The notes beneath the pieces were generated by a model. The model ran no database searches, was not told the origin of the DNA, and worked only from the letters and a program-made list of their open reading frames with translations. Shown piece after piece: positions 47,009-57,247 of a stretch of 64,000 bases of DNA. Made by a program: the position numbers and the translations under genes. Origin of the DNA: Planoprotostelium fungivorum (Eukaryota; Evosea; Variosea; Cavosteliida; Cavosteliaceae); assembly GCA_003024175.1 (NCBI GenBank), contig MDYQ01000069.1:62001-126000 (forward strand). Direction: 5' to 3'. Positions within the stretch are counted from its first letter, which is position 1; each line of letters opens with the position of its first letter.

Positions 47009-47670
47009 AATAGAAATCGTCTCCATCTGATGATGTCATTTGAGATCTCATCGACAGATCTCTTCGCGTTTCGGTTGATGATGACGATTTAACTGCAACG
47101 TCAGTCTCGCGTAATAAAGATACTTAACCTTCGTTCTCGTGAAGCGGCTTCGCCATTTTTGAAACCTTTATATCTCCACAAACCACTGTATGATATAACA
47201 CCTTGAGCGTTCCTCTCTCTTCAGTCTTATATGTAAAGGTATGAGCCTTCGTGTGTGGTCCCCCATGGAAATGTCTCTGCCCATTATCCAGCTTTTCTCC
47301 TCACCACACACCCGCATATATAATCAGTAGATGTCTTAATTTACGCTCTCGATGCCCAGCAACGTATCTGCAGTTTATTTCCGAATCCTCTCACTGAGAT
47401 GCCAATGCAGGCGCATCTTTGTAACCCTGCCGAGCTCATTATCGTTTGGTGCCATAGAGACAAATTCAAAAACCTCGTAGGCACAGCAACTCGCTGATGG
47501 ATGGAAGGCATCACCATGGCAGGTGCGAATAAAGCGTCTAATGTTCTTGACAGGTAGGCGGTCGTTTTGCTGAGTGCCCGGCAATGATAGCTGATTTTTG
47601 AACCGTATGGGGTCACACGCAACCCGCACCCCAGTTTTTATCACGGACCGAGGCATCATCAGCAGATCAG
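47009..47670. other. Intergenic region, TBC1D22 / C2H2 gene
   Basis: AATAAA near 47111 probably ends TBC1D22. A 94-codon minus-strand frame (47375-47659) starts with two ATG codons but shows no recognisable domain; I do not annotate it. Confidence 0.45.
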
Positions 47671-48301
47671 ATGAAGAGTCTACTCAACGAAGAGGATGCT
47701 GAACCATCCCCAGAGAAAAACGTCGACTTTCATTGGATCAAGGTGAGTCGCGCATAGAGGATAGGGATTCTCTTAACATCTTCCATAGAAGAGAAAGATA
47801 GGAGATGTTAGCCCTCCGACACTGCCATCCATAGACGTTCCATACAAGGCCGAGATAGAGAGGAATTCTCCACCAAAGAGCAGTTACACGCAGACACATC
47901 AGACAACTCCATATTTCAGAGCGCCACAGTTTCAACCGTTTCAACCGTTTATGCATTCCTACGATCCCTCGTGGATATCGACCACGACCACGAGCTCTTA
48001 CAGCATGCTGAGTCCACCTGTCGTCAACATTCCGTCTCTCCTCCTTAGAAAGGCGGACAAGCAGCCACTTCCGCAATTTAAACCGAAGAAAGTCAGGAGA
48101 AAGAGAGAGGACGTCGAGAGACGCTGCAACTGTCCCATCAAGGGATGCATCAAGGCGTACGGCAGCGAGGGAGCTCTGAAGACACACATCAAGATCAAGC
48201 ATCCATCGGAGAAGATCGCCTCGGAGATGATGAACCCAGACTTCGCGTGGCCAGAGGGGGTGCTGATGAAGGAAGGCGACGTTACATCGACTCAAGAATG
48301 A
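47671..48301 (+). CDS. Single C2H2 zinc-finger protein
   Basis: Two exons with an intron at about 47742-47788. The N-terminus (MKSLLNEEDAEPSPEKN) and the middle are disordered, with Gln/Pro/Phe and Ser/Thr-rich stretches (FRAPQFQPFQPF; STTTTSSYSML). The C-terminal part carries a basic stretch (KPKKVRRKREDVERR) followed by one C2H2 finger with C-x4-C and H-x4-H spacing, read as CPIKGC then YGSEGALKTHIKIKH, with CNC just before. Similar single fingers with the KTHIKIKHP ending occur in fungal and amoebal DNA-binding proteins. Probable transcription factor or chromatin protein; target unknown. It ends GDVTSTQE before TGA at 48299. Confidence 0.75.
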
Positions 48302-48726
48302 AGTGCTCATAAAGAGGGAGACGTCTGAATCAACAAGTGTCTAATTCATCTATTTCTCGTGTGTGCGCACCTTATCGCCCATCAGGTCGAATTTGTCCGC
48401 GGGACTCATATTATACCTAATTGAAGGCTCTTGTCGCTCCCTTCAAAGACTTACTTTCTCTTTGCCACCGTCTCCCTATAAAATTGACTGACAGGTACAC
48501 CACGGATAGGTCGACCTATCTGAAGATTTCGAGTGTGGCCTAGGTGAGCTGCATGTGGAGTCGAGAGAAGTGAGGATATAGAGGCAAGGCTGGTGCGGCC
48601 TCTATCGTCACGATCGGGTTCGAATAGACAGAAATTCCGGTTCGGATTAACGGAGGCCGGTTAAACTGTTCTTCCGGCACAACACGTGCTCGACAGAATC
48701 ATACAGAATCATATACATAGACAGCC
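48302..48726. other. Intergenic region upstream of the WS/DGAT gene
   Basis: Contains CTATAAAATT at about 48476, some 250 bases before the start codon, and a GGTTCGAATAG word near 48613 that resembles a tRNA T-loop. No cloverleaf could be built around it. Nothing else stands out. Confidence 0.4.
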
Positions 48727-50709
48727 ATGTCTTACAACAACGGGAAATGGCGCGAAACGAAAGAACAACTGAACGGTTTAGACAACATGTGGCTCATCAT
48801 GGCCGACCATACTGATTTCAACCCTGCCTGCGCAGCCACATACACCTTTAAGGGAAAGCTAGACATAGATACTCTGAAAGAATCTTACGCCAAGATGGCC
48901 GACCGATTTCCGAGATACAAACAGAAGTTGGTCGATCTCAACGACATATGGAAAGGTGCCTCTTTCATCGACGACCCAGACTTCAACATCGACCTTCACA
49001 CAAAGTCCATTCGTCTTACCAGCAAGAGTGGAAGACATACTGTGGGAAGAGACGAGCTGGATGAATATGTTGGCCACTTCATCGCTCAACCTTGGGACTT
49101 ATCTCGCCCTCTGTGGGAGTCCACCATCATCGAGAACTACGAAGACGAAGCGGGGGCTCACAGCGCGATGGTGACGAGAGGACATCACTCTCTCACAGAT
49201 GGACAAGGATTCGTTCTGTCTCAGATGAGTGTCACCTCTTTCGGACCCAAATTGGAGAAGATGATGGCAGGTATGATATGATCCACGTCACATTCTAGAT
49301 CATACATCTCACACCACGACAGATGGACAGAAGAGTCTGCAGAAATTGAAGTCAGGAACACGTGCACCTTCATCCCTCCACCCGTCTCTAAAGCCTCTCG
49401 ATCGATTCACCGGACAATGGTGGATGACGATCGCCCTCGCAACCATCTACTGGAGTCTCTGGAGCTTAGCCATGTGCATCGATCTGTATTGGTCGGTCAT
49501 TCAGGCCGTACAGAGTGTCGCTTTCTGGTTCTTCACATTTTGGAGGTAAGAGGGATACGGATCTGTCTTTCTCGCGTCGATGGATAGTTCATCATGGATC
49601 ATGTGCATGTGATGTGTGCTGATAGAGTTCAGAGTGACGACTGTGACCCCGCACTACAGTGGAGAGAGAGTGAAGGAGAGAGAATTTTCCACCAGCACTC
49701 CCTTCGCCATGAAGGACATCAAACTGTTACAGAAGGCTTTCAGGTGACAATCTACCCATCTTTTTTCCTTCTCGTCATCACCATCGATCTTTTCTTCATC
49801 ATTCATCACACGATCATCTTCACTTCACGATCACCGATCGACCTTCTCTTCTCATCATCATCGCTCGCGACATCATCATCATCATCATCATCATCATCAT
49901 GACCTCCTCCCAGCGGCGTCCGCCCCGGCTCCATCTTCGATCACATCCGCGGTCAGAAACGTCACGATCGCGATTGGTACCGCCACGTCACCCTCAACGA
50001 CGTCGTCTGTGCCGTCATCAGTGACGTCATCGCCCAAGAGATCGCAGAGAAGAAGCCAGACCCCGGCATCTACAACGCGTTCGTTCGCAGCGTCAACCGT
50101 TACCTGCCCAACCCGGTTGGTATCTTCATCCCTATCTCGATAAGAGAGGCCGGAGACTGGACGATGAAGAATCTGAGCACGGGTGCCCTCGCTTACCTAC
50201 CCTCTTCTTACACGGAGGGCAAGCCGAGGCCCGATTCATTGTACGACCGCATCCATGCCACACGCAGGCGTCTGAAGGTACTGAAGCACAGCCTCTTACC
50301 TCGCTTCAACTACTGGCTCAACCATAGAGTGGGAGCTGTTCCCATACTGTGGCCTTCCCCTCTGTCTCTCGTGACGCCCTACGGTGATTCACCTCTACAA
50401 CGAGTCACCCGACTCTGCCTGGACACGGTCATGACTTCCTTCTGCGCCATCGTGACGAACGTCCCTGGGCCCTCTAAAGAGAGGTTGGAGATGTGTGGAC
50501 AAGAAGTCATCCGTTGGACTGCCCTGCCTCCTCAGGCTGGCAAGGGAACGCTCGGCATCGGCATCATCAGCTACGCGGGAGACCTCTATATCTCCGTGAG
50601 TGCGGATAAGGTGAAGGGAGGAGAAGGAGTGGCCAGGAGGTTGACCGACAAGTTTGAGAGGAGGTGGAGGGAGTACTTGGAAGCGGCGAACAAAGTCATA
50701 AAGAATTAA
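48727..50709 (+). CDS. Wax ester synthase / diacylglycerol acyltransferase (WS/DGAT)
   Basis: Membrane-bound acyltransferase that makes wax esters or triacylglycerol from acyl-CoA. The N-terminal half carries the catalytic HHxxxDG motif as RGHHSLTDGQGFVLSQM (about 49175-49225). A central hydrophobic stretch (TIALATIYWSLWSLAMCIDL, then WSVIQAVQSVAFWFFTFW, 49425-49548) gives one or two membrane helices. The C-terminal half holds LNDVVCAVISDVIAQEIAEK, PNPVGIFIPISIRE and the family motif TNVPGPSKER (about 50455-50485), then ALPPQAGKGTLGIGIISYAG. It ends NKVIKN before TAA at 50707. Bacterial and plant WSD enzymes share this layout. One intron (about 49745-49915) contains a (CAT)10 run. The start at 48727 (MSYNNGKWRETKEQ) is well placed before the conserved LNGLDNMWL. 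Confidence 0.9.
49871..49900 (+). repeat. (CAT)10 microsatellite in WS/DGAT intron
   Basis: Ten perfect CAT units near the 3' end of the intron that precedes the SGVRPGSIFDHIRGQ exon. Confidence 0.9.
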
Positions 50710-50780
50710 GAGGATCGTGATGATGTGCAGACGACGTTGGTGATGGTGTGCGATGACGATGTTGTGACGATCGAGACATG

Positions 50781-50812
50781 ATGTGAAGATGTGAAGATGT
50801 GAAGATGTGAAG
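50781..50812 (+). repeat. 8-bp tandem repeat, 4 copies
   Basis: ATGTGAAG occurs four times head to tail in the 3' region of the WS/DGAT gene. Confidence 0.9.
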
Positions 50813-50825
50813 ATGTGATGATGTG

Positions 50826-50871
50826 ATGTGTGGACGGTGATGATGAGCGCTCATCATCACCGTCCACACAT
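50826..50871. repeat. 46-bp perfect palindrome between convergent genes
   Basis: Two 23-base arms meet at GAGCGCTC (centre between 50848 and 50849) with no spacer and no mismatch. It lies 117 bases past the WS/DGAT stop and 14 bases past the stop of the minus-strand GH76-like gene, so both transcripts could fold it. Confidence 0.9.
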
Positions 50872-50884
50872 GACATTCTATTTA

Positions 50885-52716
50885 TCAGACAGAATTCGAG
50901 TAGAGGACAAAGAGGGCAGATCCGACTGTGGTAGCCAAGAAGGTCAAGTGAGGTACCAAGCTGCTACCATCAGCAGTACTTGTACTGACACTGACAGAAA
51001 TGCTGATTCTCTGCTGGTAATACGGAATAAAACCACCGAATAAGCCGGGCAGAACGCATTGATTGTCACACACGCGTGAGGAATTGGCGGGGCCGATCCA
51101 GATGGGACCGAAGGTGTTGTTGGTCAGACGATCTCGGTTCCAGATGACTTCGGCTTGTCTCGCTAAGAAGGGAATGACTGTACCATTGCGGTCGTTGTAG
51201 CTGATGGCCATCATCAGCATCGACGATGATGATGATACGATGATGACGAGATGTGATGAGGATGATGACGATGGTGATGACATTAGAGTGAGCTCACTTG
51301 AAGGTGAAGAGAGAAGAGATACCGCGTACCAACTGACCGTTGAAACAAGAGAAGTCGTTGCAATCGGGGCCGGGGCTGCCCAAAACACCTGGAACCTTCG
51401 AATCGAACCATCCTTTGTTCTTGACCTCCATGACAGCAAGTCTGTACCCTTCGTTCCAATAGCTCATGTTCTACAACTCATCAGATCCCATCTCACGATG
51501 ATGCGATGTCCATGATGATGATCTCACCCCTGTCGCTTCGGATAAAGCAGATAGACCCATAATGTAGATACCCAGATTGTAAGTGGTGCAGTCGTAGTTG
51601 ACTTTACACGACGTACCGTTGACACCATCTCCAACACAGTCTCGTCCCGCTCTTCCCCACTTCTCCACGAAAGCATTCGAAGCCAACGCGGCGTCTAAAT
51701 ACTTCTGCTCCTTCTTGTACTTGTACAATTTTGCAGACACGACGGTGTTTAAATTGCTCGAAATCGTGGCGAAATAGTCTAAGCCTTGTTTCCAGGTCAT
51801 CGCTCCCTTCACGCAGCCCTGACCGATCCACTTTGGATTCAGTTTCTCCCACATGTTCGTGGCGATGTCGAGATAATTGGCTCCTGTCGAATTTCGGATG
51901 ACAACGCCGGACGTGTAGCCAGATGCAGAGATGGAGGTTTCGTTCTTTGATTTGAGGTAACACTTGTTGTCAGACCAACTGTAGGCGTTGCACTGTGACA
52001 CGGTGAGATGACGATGGAAGATGGGATCTACCATCAAGTTTCCCGCGCAGACGGTGCCGCAGTAATTTGGAGAATTAGAGTAGATGGTGGTGAAGGAGTT
52101 GGACTGGATATTGATACCGGTTTGGGTGGTGAAGGCACCATCGAATGTGTCACCTGTGAGGGTGAGTCATATGGACAATGAAGAACGAACGAACCGAATG
52201 TCTCGTGGTAACGGATGGCCATCAGTCCATACCATTCTGAAAGGATGATTAGTCAAAGATCACATCGCATTTGGATCGTGATTGATCACCATTATCGTCA
52301 TTCCATTCGTTCTAAATGATTTAGTCGAAGAAGTATTGTCATGTGCACCTGTTGAAGACTATCTGGTATGTGCGTCCGAACCTTTGTCAGGGCGTTGTCC
52401 AATCGGGCTGACCTCTGACGAGTAGTAGGATCTGTACCCCAATCTATGGCATCGATGATGGCATTGTACGCTGTAAATGAGCTTAGAGGATACATTGCAT
52501 CTTTCGATCACCTAGAGCAACCTGCCAATCTAAGTAATTTCCAGGTCCAAAAGTTCCAACATCTGAGACACCAAAGGAAAACATACCGTCCACAGCTTTC
52601 AGCAGATCTTGCGGTGTCGCTGCGTCGATTAGAGGTTGGCAGAATAGATGAACTATCTCACGCTGCTGAGAAGTCGCAAGGACGGCGAGAGATAAGAAGA
52701 CGAGGAGGTGCTTCAT
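50885..52716 (-). CDS. GH76-like secreted glycosidase, probably GPI-anchored
   Basis: Starts MKHLLVFLSLAVLATSQQRE, a signal peptide. Conserved-looking pieces include DNALTKVRTHIPDS, WYGLMAIRYHETFG, DTFDGAFTTQTGINIQSNSF, LNPKWIGQGCVKGAMTWKQG, LDYFATISSNLNTVVSAKLY and NLGIYIMGLSALSEATG followed by YWNEGYRLAVMEVKN. The pattern of helix hairpins (ISSNLNTVVSAKLYKY; YLDAALASNAFVEKW) resembles glycoside hydrolase family 76, alpha-1,6-mannanases of fungi and bacteria. A Cys-rich insert (SQCNAYSWSDNKCYLKS) recalls a PAN/apple loop. I cannot point to the paired catalytic aspartates, so activity is open. The C-terminus (STADGSSLVPHLTFLATTVG and further hydrophobic residues) looks like a GPI-attachment signal. 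Likely cell-surface enzyme for feeding or wall turnover. Confidence 0.6.
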
Positions 52717-52763
52717 CTCGAACGTTGTGCGATAAAAAAAGCACAACGTCCTAACCGGCGGAA

Positions 52764-52773
52764 AAATATATTT
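52764..52773 (-). promoter_or_regulatory. Possible TATA box of the GH76-like gene
   Basis: AAATATATTT-type sequence on the minus strand, about 48 bases before the start codon at 52716. Confidence 0.4.
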
Positions 52774-53679
52774 GATAAATAGACGTTGTAGATATGTATT
52801 TTTCAATCGAAAACGACGACATCATACGATTGCACACGATAGAAATCATAGTCATTTTTCAATTCGAAGCGAGAGGTCTCCCACCCGCCCACCCATATAT
52901 ATATCTCTGTACATTGGGGAATTTTATTGAACTGACCACGGACTCAGGTTTACAATAGCCACAAGGCAGGGAGCCTTGATGGCAAGATGACCGGAGGGGG
53001 AGCCGACTGTAGACTTACCGGTGGAGCCCGAGAGGAGCTGCGACGGGACTCGTCCACAAATCGCACAGAGCGGGAGGGGAAAAACGATAGTCCCGATGGC
53101 GGAACGTGGGGTGCATAGACGAGGAAAAATTCTACGGGCCCGGTTTTCCTACGTACCGTCGCGCAGGTTTTTCACCAAGGCCGTAGACACCCCCAAAATG
53201 ACGAAACACAAACTGTTGGCAGGATGTAGATAAACGACCTCATACCTCATCATCAATAGTCGTTTTTCAATTTCTATTGTAGCCGGTTTGTGTTTTAACG
53301 GGTCACCCGTCAACCGCGGATAGACAGGAGACAGTGACGGACGAAAAAGCGACAGAAGACTCTCGTTCCTCCTGCGATCAAAGCCACCCTATCCATGAGA
53401 CCAAGACCTCAGTCATTGTGTGATGTTTGAGCTCTGATCAGGACGACCGTTGTGATTGGATGGATGGATGGATGCATTCTCAAATCCTGCGGAAGATCAG
53501 GTACGAGGGTTTGCATCCGTACTGCCCTATGTCAAAAGTACAGCACACGATCTCGGTTAGAATAGGATCCGATCAAACATGATCTTATTCCTTCATCCAT
53601 GTTCAGGAATACGGCATGGATGTCTCACGTTGAACGAGAGGAAGACAGAGAAACAGATGATCATGTGTATTGAAATAGA
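52774..53679. other. Intergenic region, GH76-like gene / coactosin
   Basis: Contains a block (about 52960-53240) that is more G/C-rich than its surroundings and carries a 70-codon open frame without recognisable sequence. It could be a non-coding RNA, but I cannot fold or identify it by eye. The rest shows nothing. Confidence 0.4.
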
Positions 53680-54324
53680 TTAGTCAATGACGTGAGAGCC
53701 AGAGAGAGGGCTGGCCTTATCTCTCACAACGGATTCAGTGAAGTTGGCACGGTTGATTGCCGTCAACTCAGCATGGAAGGGTTGCAGGTGTGTCTGTGAC
53801 ATTGTCAGCATGGGATGTCGTACGATACCAGAGAGAGGCAAATGGAGAGAGACTCACAGCGACTGAACCGGCATGCGAAGCCTTCTTTCCCTTCTCGATC
53901 TGCGGAGATTTAGATGACGAATGATGGAAGATATATATATCACCTGTCGAACAGAGGGACCAGACCATGCGATGAAAATGTCTTTCGTGGCGGTCTTTCC
54001 ATCCTGGCGATCGACTTTGTTTACGTCCTTTGACGTATCGACGAGGCGAATCAGAGCATACTGAACCTGTCCATCGTCAGTCACATGTGAATTCAACTGT
54101 TTAGTGAGTCACCTGATCGTCCTTCAAGTGCGAGACGAGCTCCTCGACGTTGGAGTTGTCGCTGGTTGCCTGAACTTCAATGTTATCACCACCTGCGTAT
54201 CCCAAGACGATCCTGAAGCATTTAGACGTCGAATACGAACCGAATGATCCGCCCACCAGCCGGAGAGCTGTCCGTAGATCTTCTGCTGTGCCTTCTTAAT
54301 CTCGGGGCTAAACTTGAGTGCCAT
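53680..54324 (-). CDS. Coactosin (ADF-homology actin-binding protein)
   Basis: Small ADF/cofilin-fold protein that binds F-actin and counters capping; well known from Dictyostelium. The start at 54324 gives MALKFSPEIKKAQQKIYGQL. Later exons read VEELVSHLKDDQVQYALIRL, VDTSKDVNKVDRQDGKTATK, DIFIAWSGPSVRQ, the basic helix IEKGKKASHAGSVAV, and PFHAELTAINRANFTESVV. It ends LSGSHVID before TAA at 53680. The whole family length (about 145 residues) is present across six small exons. Divergent from the sirtuin gene, with 190 bases between start codons. Confidence 0.92.
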
Positions 54325-54514
54325 GTGTGTTGATGTTCTGTGAGATGTTCAGATGGGGTGTTCCTGTCCTGTGCCTCACTTGGGTTCGAAATATGGTGGT
54401 CCCTACAGATGGATGTCGCCACGTGTACAACCCGCCACATCCAAAAGCGTTCAGCGACACATGCTGCGACATCGACTCAGAGGTACCTCCATCGTTCGGC
54501 GTCTTCACACGAAC

Positions 54515-55727
54515 ATGAGCGATCGGTATAGAGAGGCGGCGAGATCCATACAAGAAGCAGATGCGATATTGGTGACAGCTGGAGCTGGAATGGGAGTGGA
54601 TAGTGGTGAGAGGATATTCATGAACGGAGGACGTCTTTTTCCAACGTGAAGACGATGTGATGATGGAATGTAGGCTTACCTGACTTTCGCGGGCAGGAAG
54701 GATTTTGGAAGGCATACCCAATGGCTCAACGTTTGGGACTCCGATTTGAGCAGTTGGCTAATCCAATGTGAGTGATGATCGTTCATTCCCACTATCAATC
54801 TGTACCATTCTCAACCAATACAGGTGGTTTCATAAGAATCCGAAACTGGCGTGGTAAAACGTTCTCACCATTTGCATCATTCACTCCAATAGGGGATTTT
54901 ACGGTCATCGGTTAAACCTCTATCGACAAACGATTCCTCATCAAGGCTTTCACATTCTAAGAGACATCATCCGTACGAAAGAAAAGGGAGGTTTCGTCTT
55001 CACAACGAATGTCGATGGACAGGTGCAAATGCATGTGATTCGACATCGTGATGACAAGAGATGCAGTTTCAGAGGGCTGGCTTCGAAGATGATCGGATCG
55101 TCGAGATCCATGGCTCCATCGATCACCTCCAATGCACGAATGGCAACGAGTGAGAGGGACATCAAGTATACACTCTTCTGACATCCGATGGACAGCTGTC
55201 CTGGCACCGGCAGCATCACTCGATTAGATGATGCCATCAGGATCACCATCAACGAAGAAAATTTAGAGGCCGATCTGACTTCCGTTCCAAAGTGTCCTCA
55301 TGCAAAGGTGAGCCCACGTGATCACCCGATGCGACGTGCATCTCATGCGGTGTCGCAGTGTGGCAGCATGATGCGACCCAACATCCTGATGTTCAACGAT
55401 TGGCAGTGGCAATCTGATAGAACAGACGACCAAAACGAAGAATTCAAATCGTGGTTGAAACACCTGCAGATCAACGACAAGAGAGTGAGCACATGTTCAT
55501 CACGATCATCATCGAACGTCCATCAGATCACCGTCATAGACATTGGATCTGGAACGGCCATTCCAACTGCGAGGAGGAAGGCAGAGAGCGTGGCGAGGGA
55601 TTTCGATGGCACTCTCATTCGAATCAATCCAAGAGAACCGGAGATACCGTCGGGAGTCAGAGGATTCTCTTTTTCGTGTGGGGCGGTGGAAGCTCTGACA
55701 CGGATGAAAGAGATGATGATCGTCTGA
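54515..55727 (+). CDS. Sirtuin-family (Sir2) protein of bacterial-like subtype
   Basis: NAD-dependent protein deacylase fold. Exons chain as ILVTAGAGMGVDSG-LPDFRG (NAD-binding GAG and DFR motifs, about 54575-54695), EGFWKAYPMAQRLGLRFEQL, GFYGHRLNLYRQTIPHQGFH, KGGFVFTTNVDGQF (TNVD in place of the usual TQNID) and IVEIHGSIDHLQC (catalytic His in HGS). Zinc ligands appear as C-x6-C (LQCTNGNDC) and C-x4-C (CPHAKC), followed by MRPNILMFNDWQW and the nucleotide-sugar-side loop VIDIGSGTAIPTARRKAE. It ends EMMIV before TGA at 55725. This GFYGHRLNLYR/MFNDW type is one I associate with bacterial Sir2 proteins more than with the human SIRT1-7 classes. It nevertheless has several typical short introns. 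Divergent from coactosin. Confidence 0.82.
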
Positions 55728-55916
55728 AGTCATACGCCAATGTCTGTCCTCTCATATAGAATTGGTCGTGTGTAGCCTACGGAGATACATCTCATCACAA
55801 CAGCGACACACATACAACATGGCCTTACATCTCCGAAATAAAGGATCATTCTAAACAACTTTATATCTACTCTCAAAACCACTGGTACAAGGCTGCTCTA
55901 GCCTCAAAACAAAGAC

Positions 55917-56836
55917 CTACAGGAGGATCTCCACAGAAGCTCTCCTGTCCGGGTCCACAGTCAAGAGCCTCGACAGCTTGTGACGCATGTGAGGTGACAG
56001 AGTCACTTCCCCCGCGTCTTTTGGAAGAGGAATGCTCTCGCTGCCCTTGAAGATCTGCTCGGCGTCTCTGACTCCATAAGGAAATGAACCAAAGATGAGA
56101 GCGTAAGCCGTGACACCCAGTGACCATGCATCGGCGAGAGTTCCTGTGTGTGTTAGAGGAGAAGAGTGGATGAGGGAATCTACCTCGTAGAGGTATGTGT
56201 CGAATGACCTCCGGGGACATGTAATGACTGGAGCCACTATAATCTCGAGAAAAAGCTTCTTCTTCGGCATCTTTGTCAAAGAAGGAACAGAGACCAAAGT
56301 CGATGAGATAAACTCTGTCATCGTGCTCGGGTGTCACCATGATCTGCGCAGTGTCAGAAGGTGAGGACACCTAAAACCTCTCACATTCTCTAACTTCACG
56401 TCTCTGTGAGCTATACCAGCACGGTGGCATGTAGAGAGTGTCTGTGCCACACATCTCAAGATGTGCCTGACGGCCAATTCAGGTAGAGGCTTGAATCCTC
56501 TCGAATGCATGACGTAATAGAGGTCCATGCCCGTGATGTAATCGAAGACCAGATGCTGTGAGGTGTGAGACATCGTCGTGAATCATTTCATACCGTGTCC
56601 AGATGCGAGCTGAAGAACCCGTGGAAACCACACGTATCCACGTCCCTCTCTTTCAAGATCATGTTGGCTTTGATCTCGTTTCGAATGCGCGTGTACCCCT
56701 CGGCCTTCTTTCTGATCTTCTTGATGACGACTTCTTCATCTGTTCTCTTGTCTCTCGCGAGGTAGACGCTGCCGTAAGAGCCTTGTGTGAGGTCTCGCAG
56801 TGATTCGAATCGTCCTGTGACTTCGCTGATGGCCAT
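55917..56836 (-). CDS. Small serine/threonine protein kinase
   Basis: Nearly bare kinase domain of about 265 residues. The start at 56836 reads MAISEVTGRFESLRDLTQGS. Motifs: loop QGSYGSVYLA (first glycine of GxGxxG replaced by Gln), EEVVIKKIRKK (ATP lysine), HRDVKLENV (about 56390-56415), YLIDFGLCSFFD (about 56270-56310), SSHYMSPEVIRHIP (activation segment and APE equivalent), AWSLGVTAYALIFGSFPYGV and DPDRRASVEILL at the end (stop 55917). The HRD, DFG and ATP lysine are all present, so it should be active. Grouping with CAMK/SNF1-like kinases is likely from the KLENV and WSLGV blocks. No regulatory domain follows. Convergent with the sirtuin gene, 189 bases apart. Confidence 0.85.
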
Positions 56837-57247
56837 GTTGTGAAGAAGGTGAAGGTGATAGACGGTGTCGTCGTGTGACGGTGGAAGGCGATAGGTGATG
56901 ATGTCGCCGATGATGATTAGAGGACAGTGTAGGTGTTCCTCCTCTGGTTCCAACTCAAGAATGATGGCCCAGCACAAGAAGCTGTGACACCCGCGGCTTC
57001 TCTTCCGAAACGAACACAACAGCGGATGACGAGGATATTTCGTGGAAACCTCGCAATCCTCGAACAGAAATACCCGATCCCGGCAGTAAAAATGCTCCGA
57101 TGTAAAAATCCGACGCAGAACAGCAGCAGCTGTCCTCCATAAGGTCCACTCACGATCCAATTACAAACTTCGTGTCAAACGTGACTGACTCTACTGTAAG
57201 CTGATCCGCGTCGACGCACCGAAATTTGTCGACGAGAGACGAGATAT
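56837..57247. other. Intergenic region, kinase / ARP10
   Basis: Promoter of the kinase and 3' end of ARP10. No supported gene; several open frames overlap here on both strands without family resemblance. Confidence 0.4.

Noticed and set aside
47375-47659. 94-codon minus-strand frame beginning with two ATG codons
   Set aside because: No domain, no neighbouring exons that chain with it, and it sits in the promoter region of the C2H2 gene. It cannot be excluded but is not supported.
48600-48650. Possible tRNA, because of GGTTCGAATAG
   Set aside because: No acceptor stem, D-arm or anticodon arm could be placed around it.
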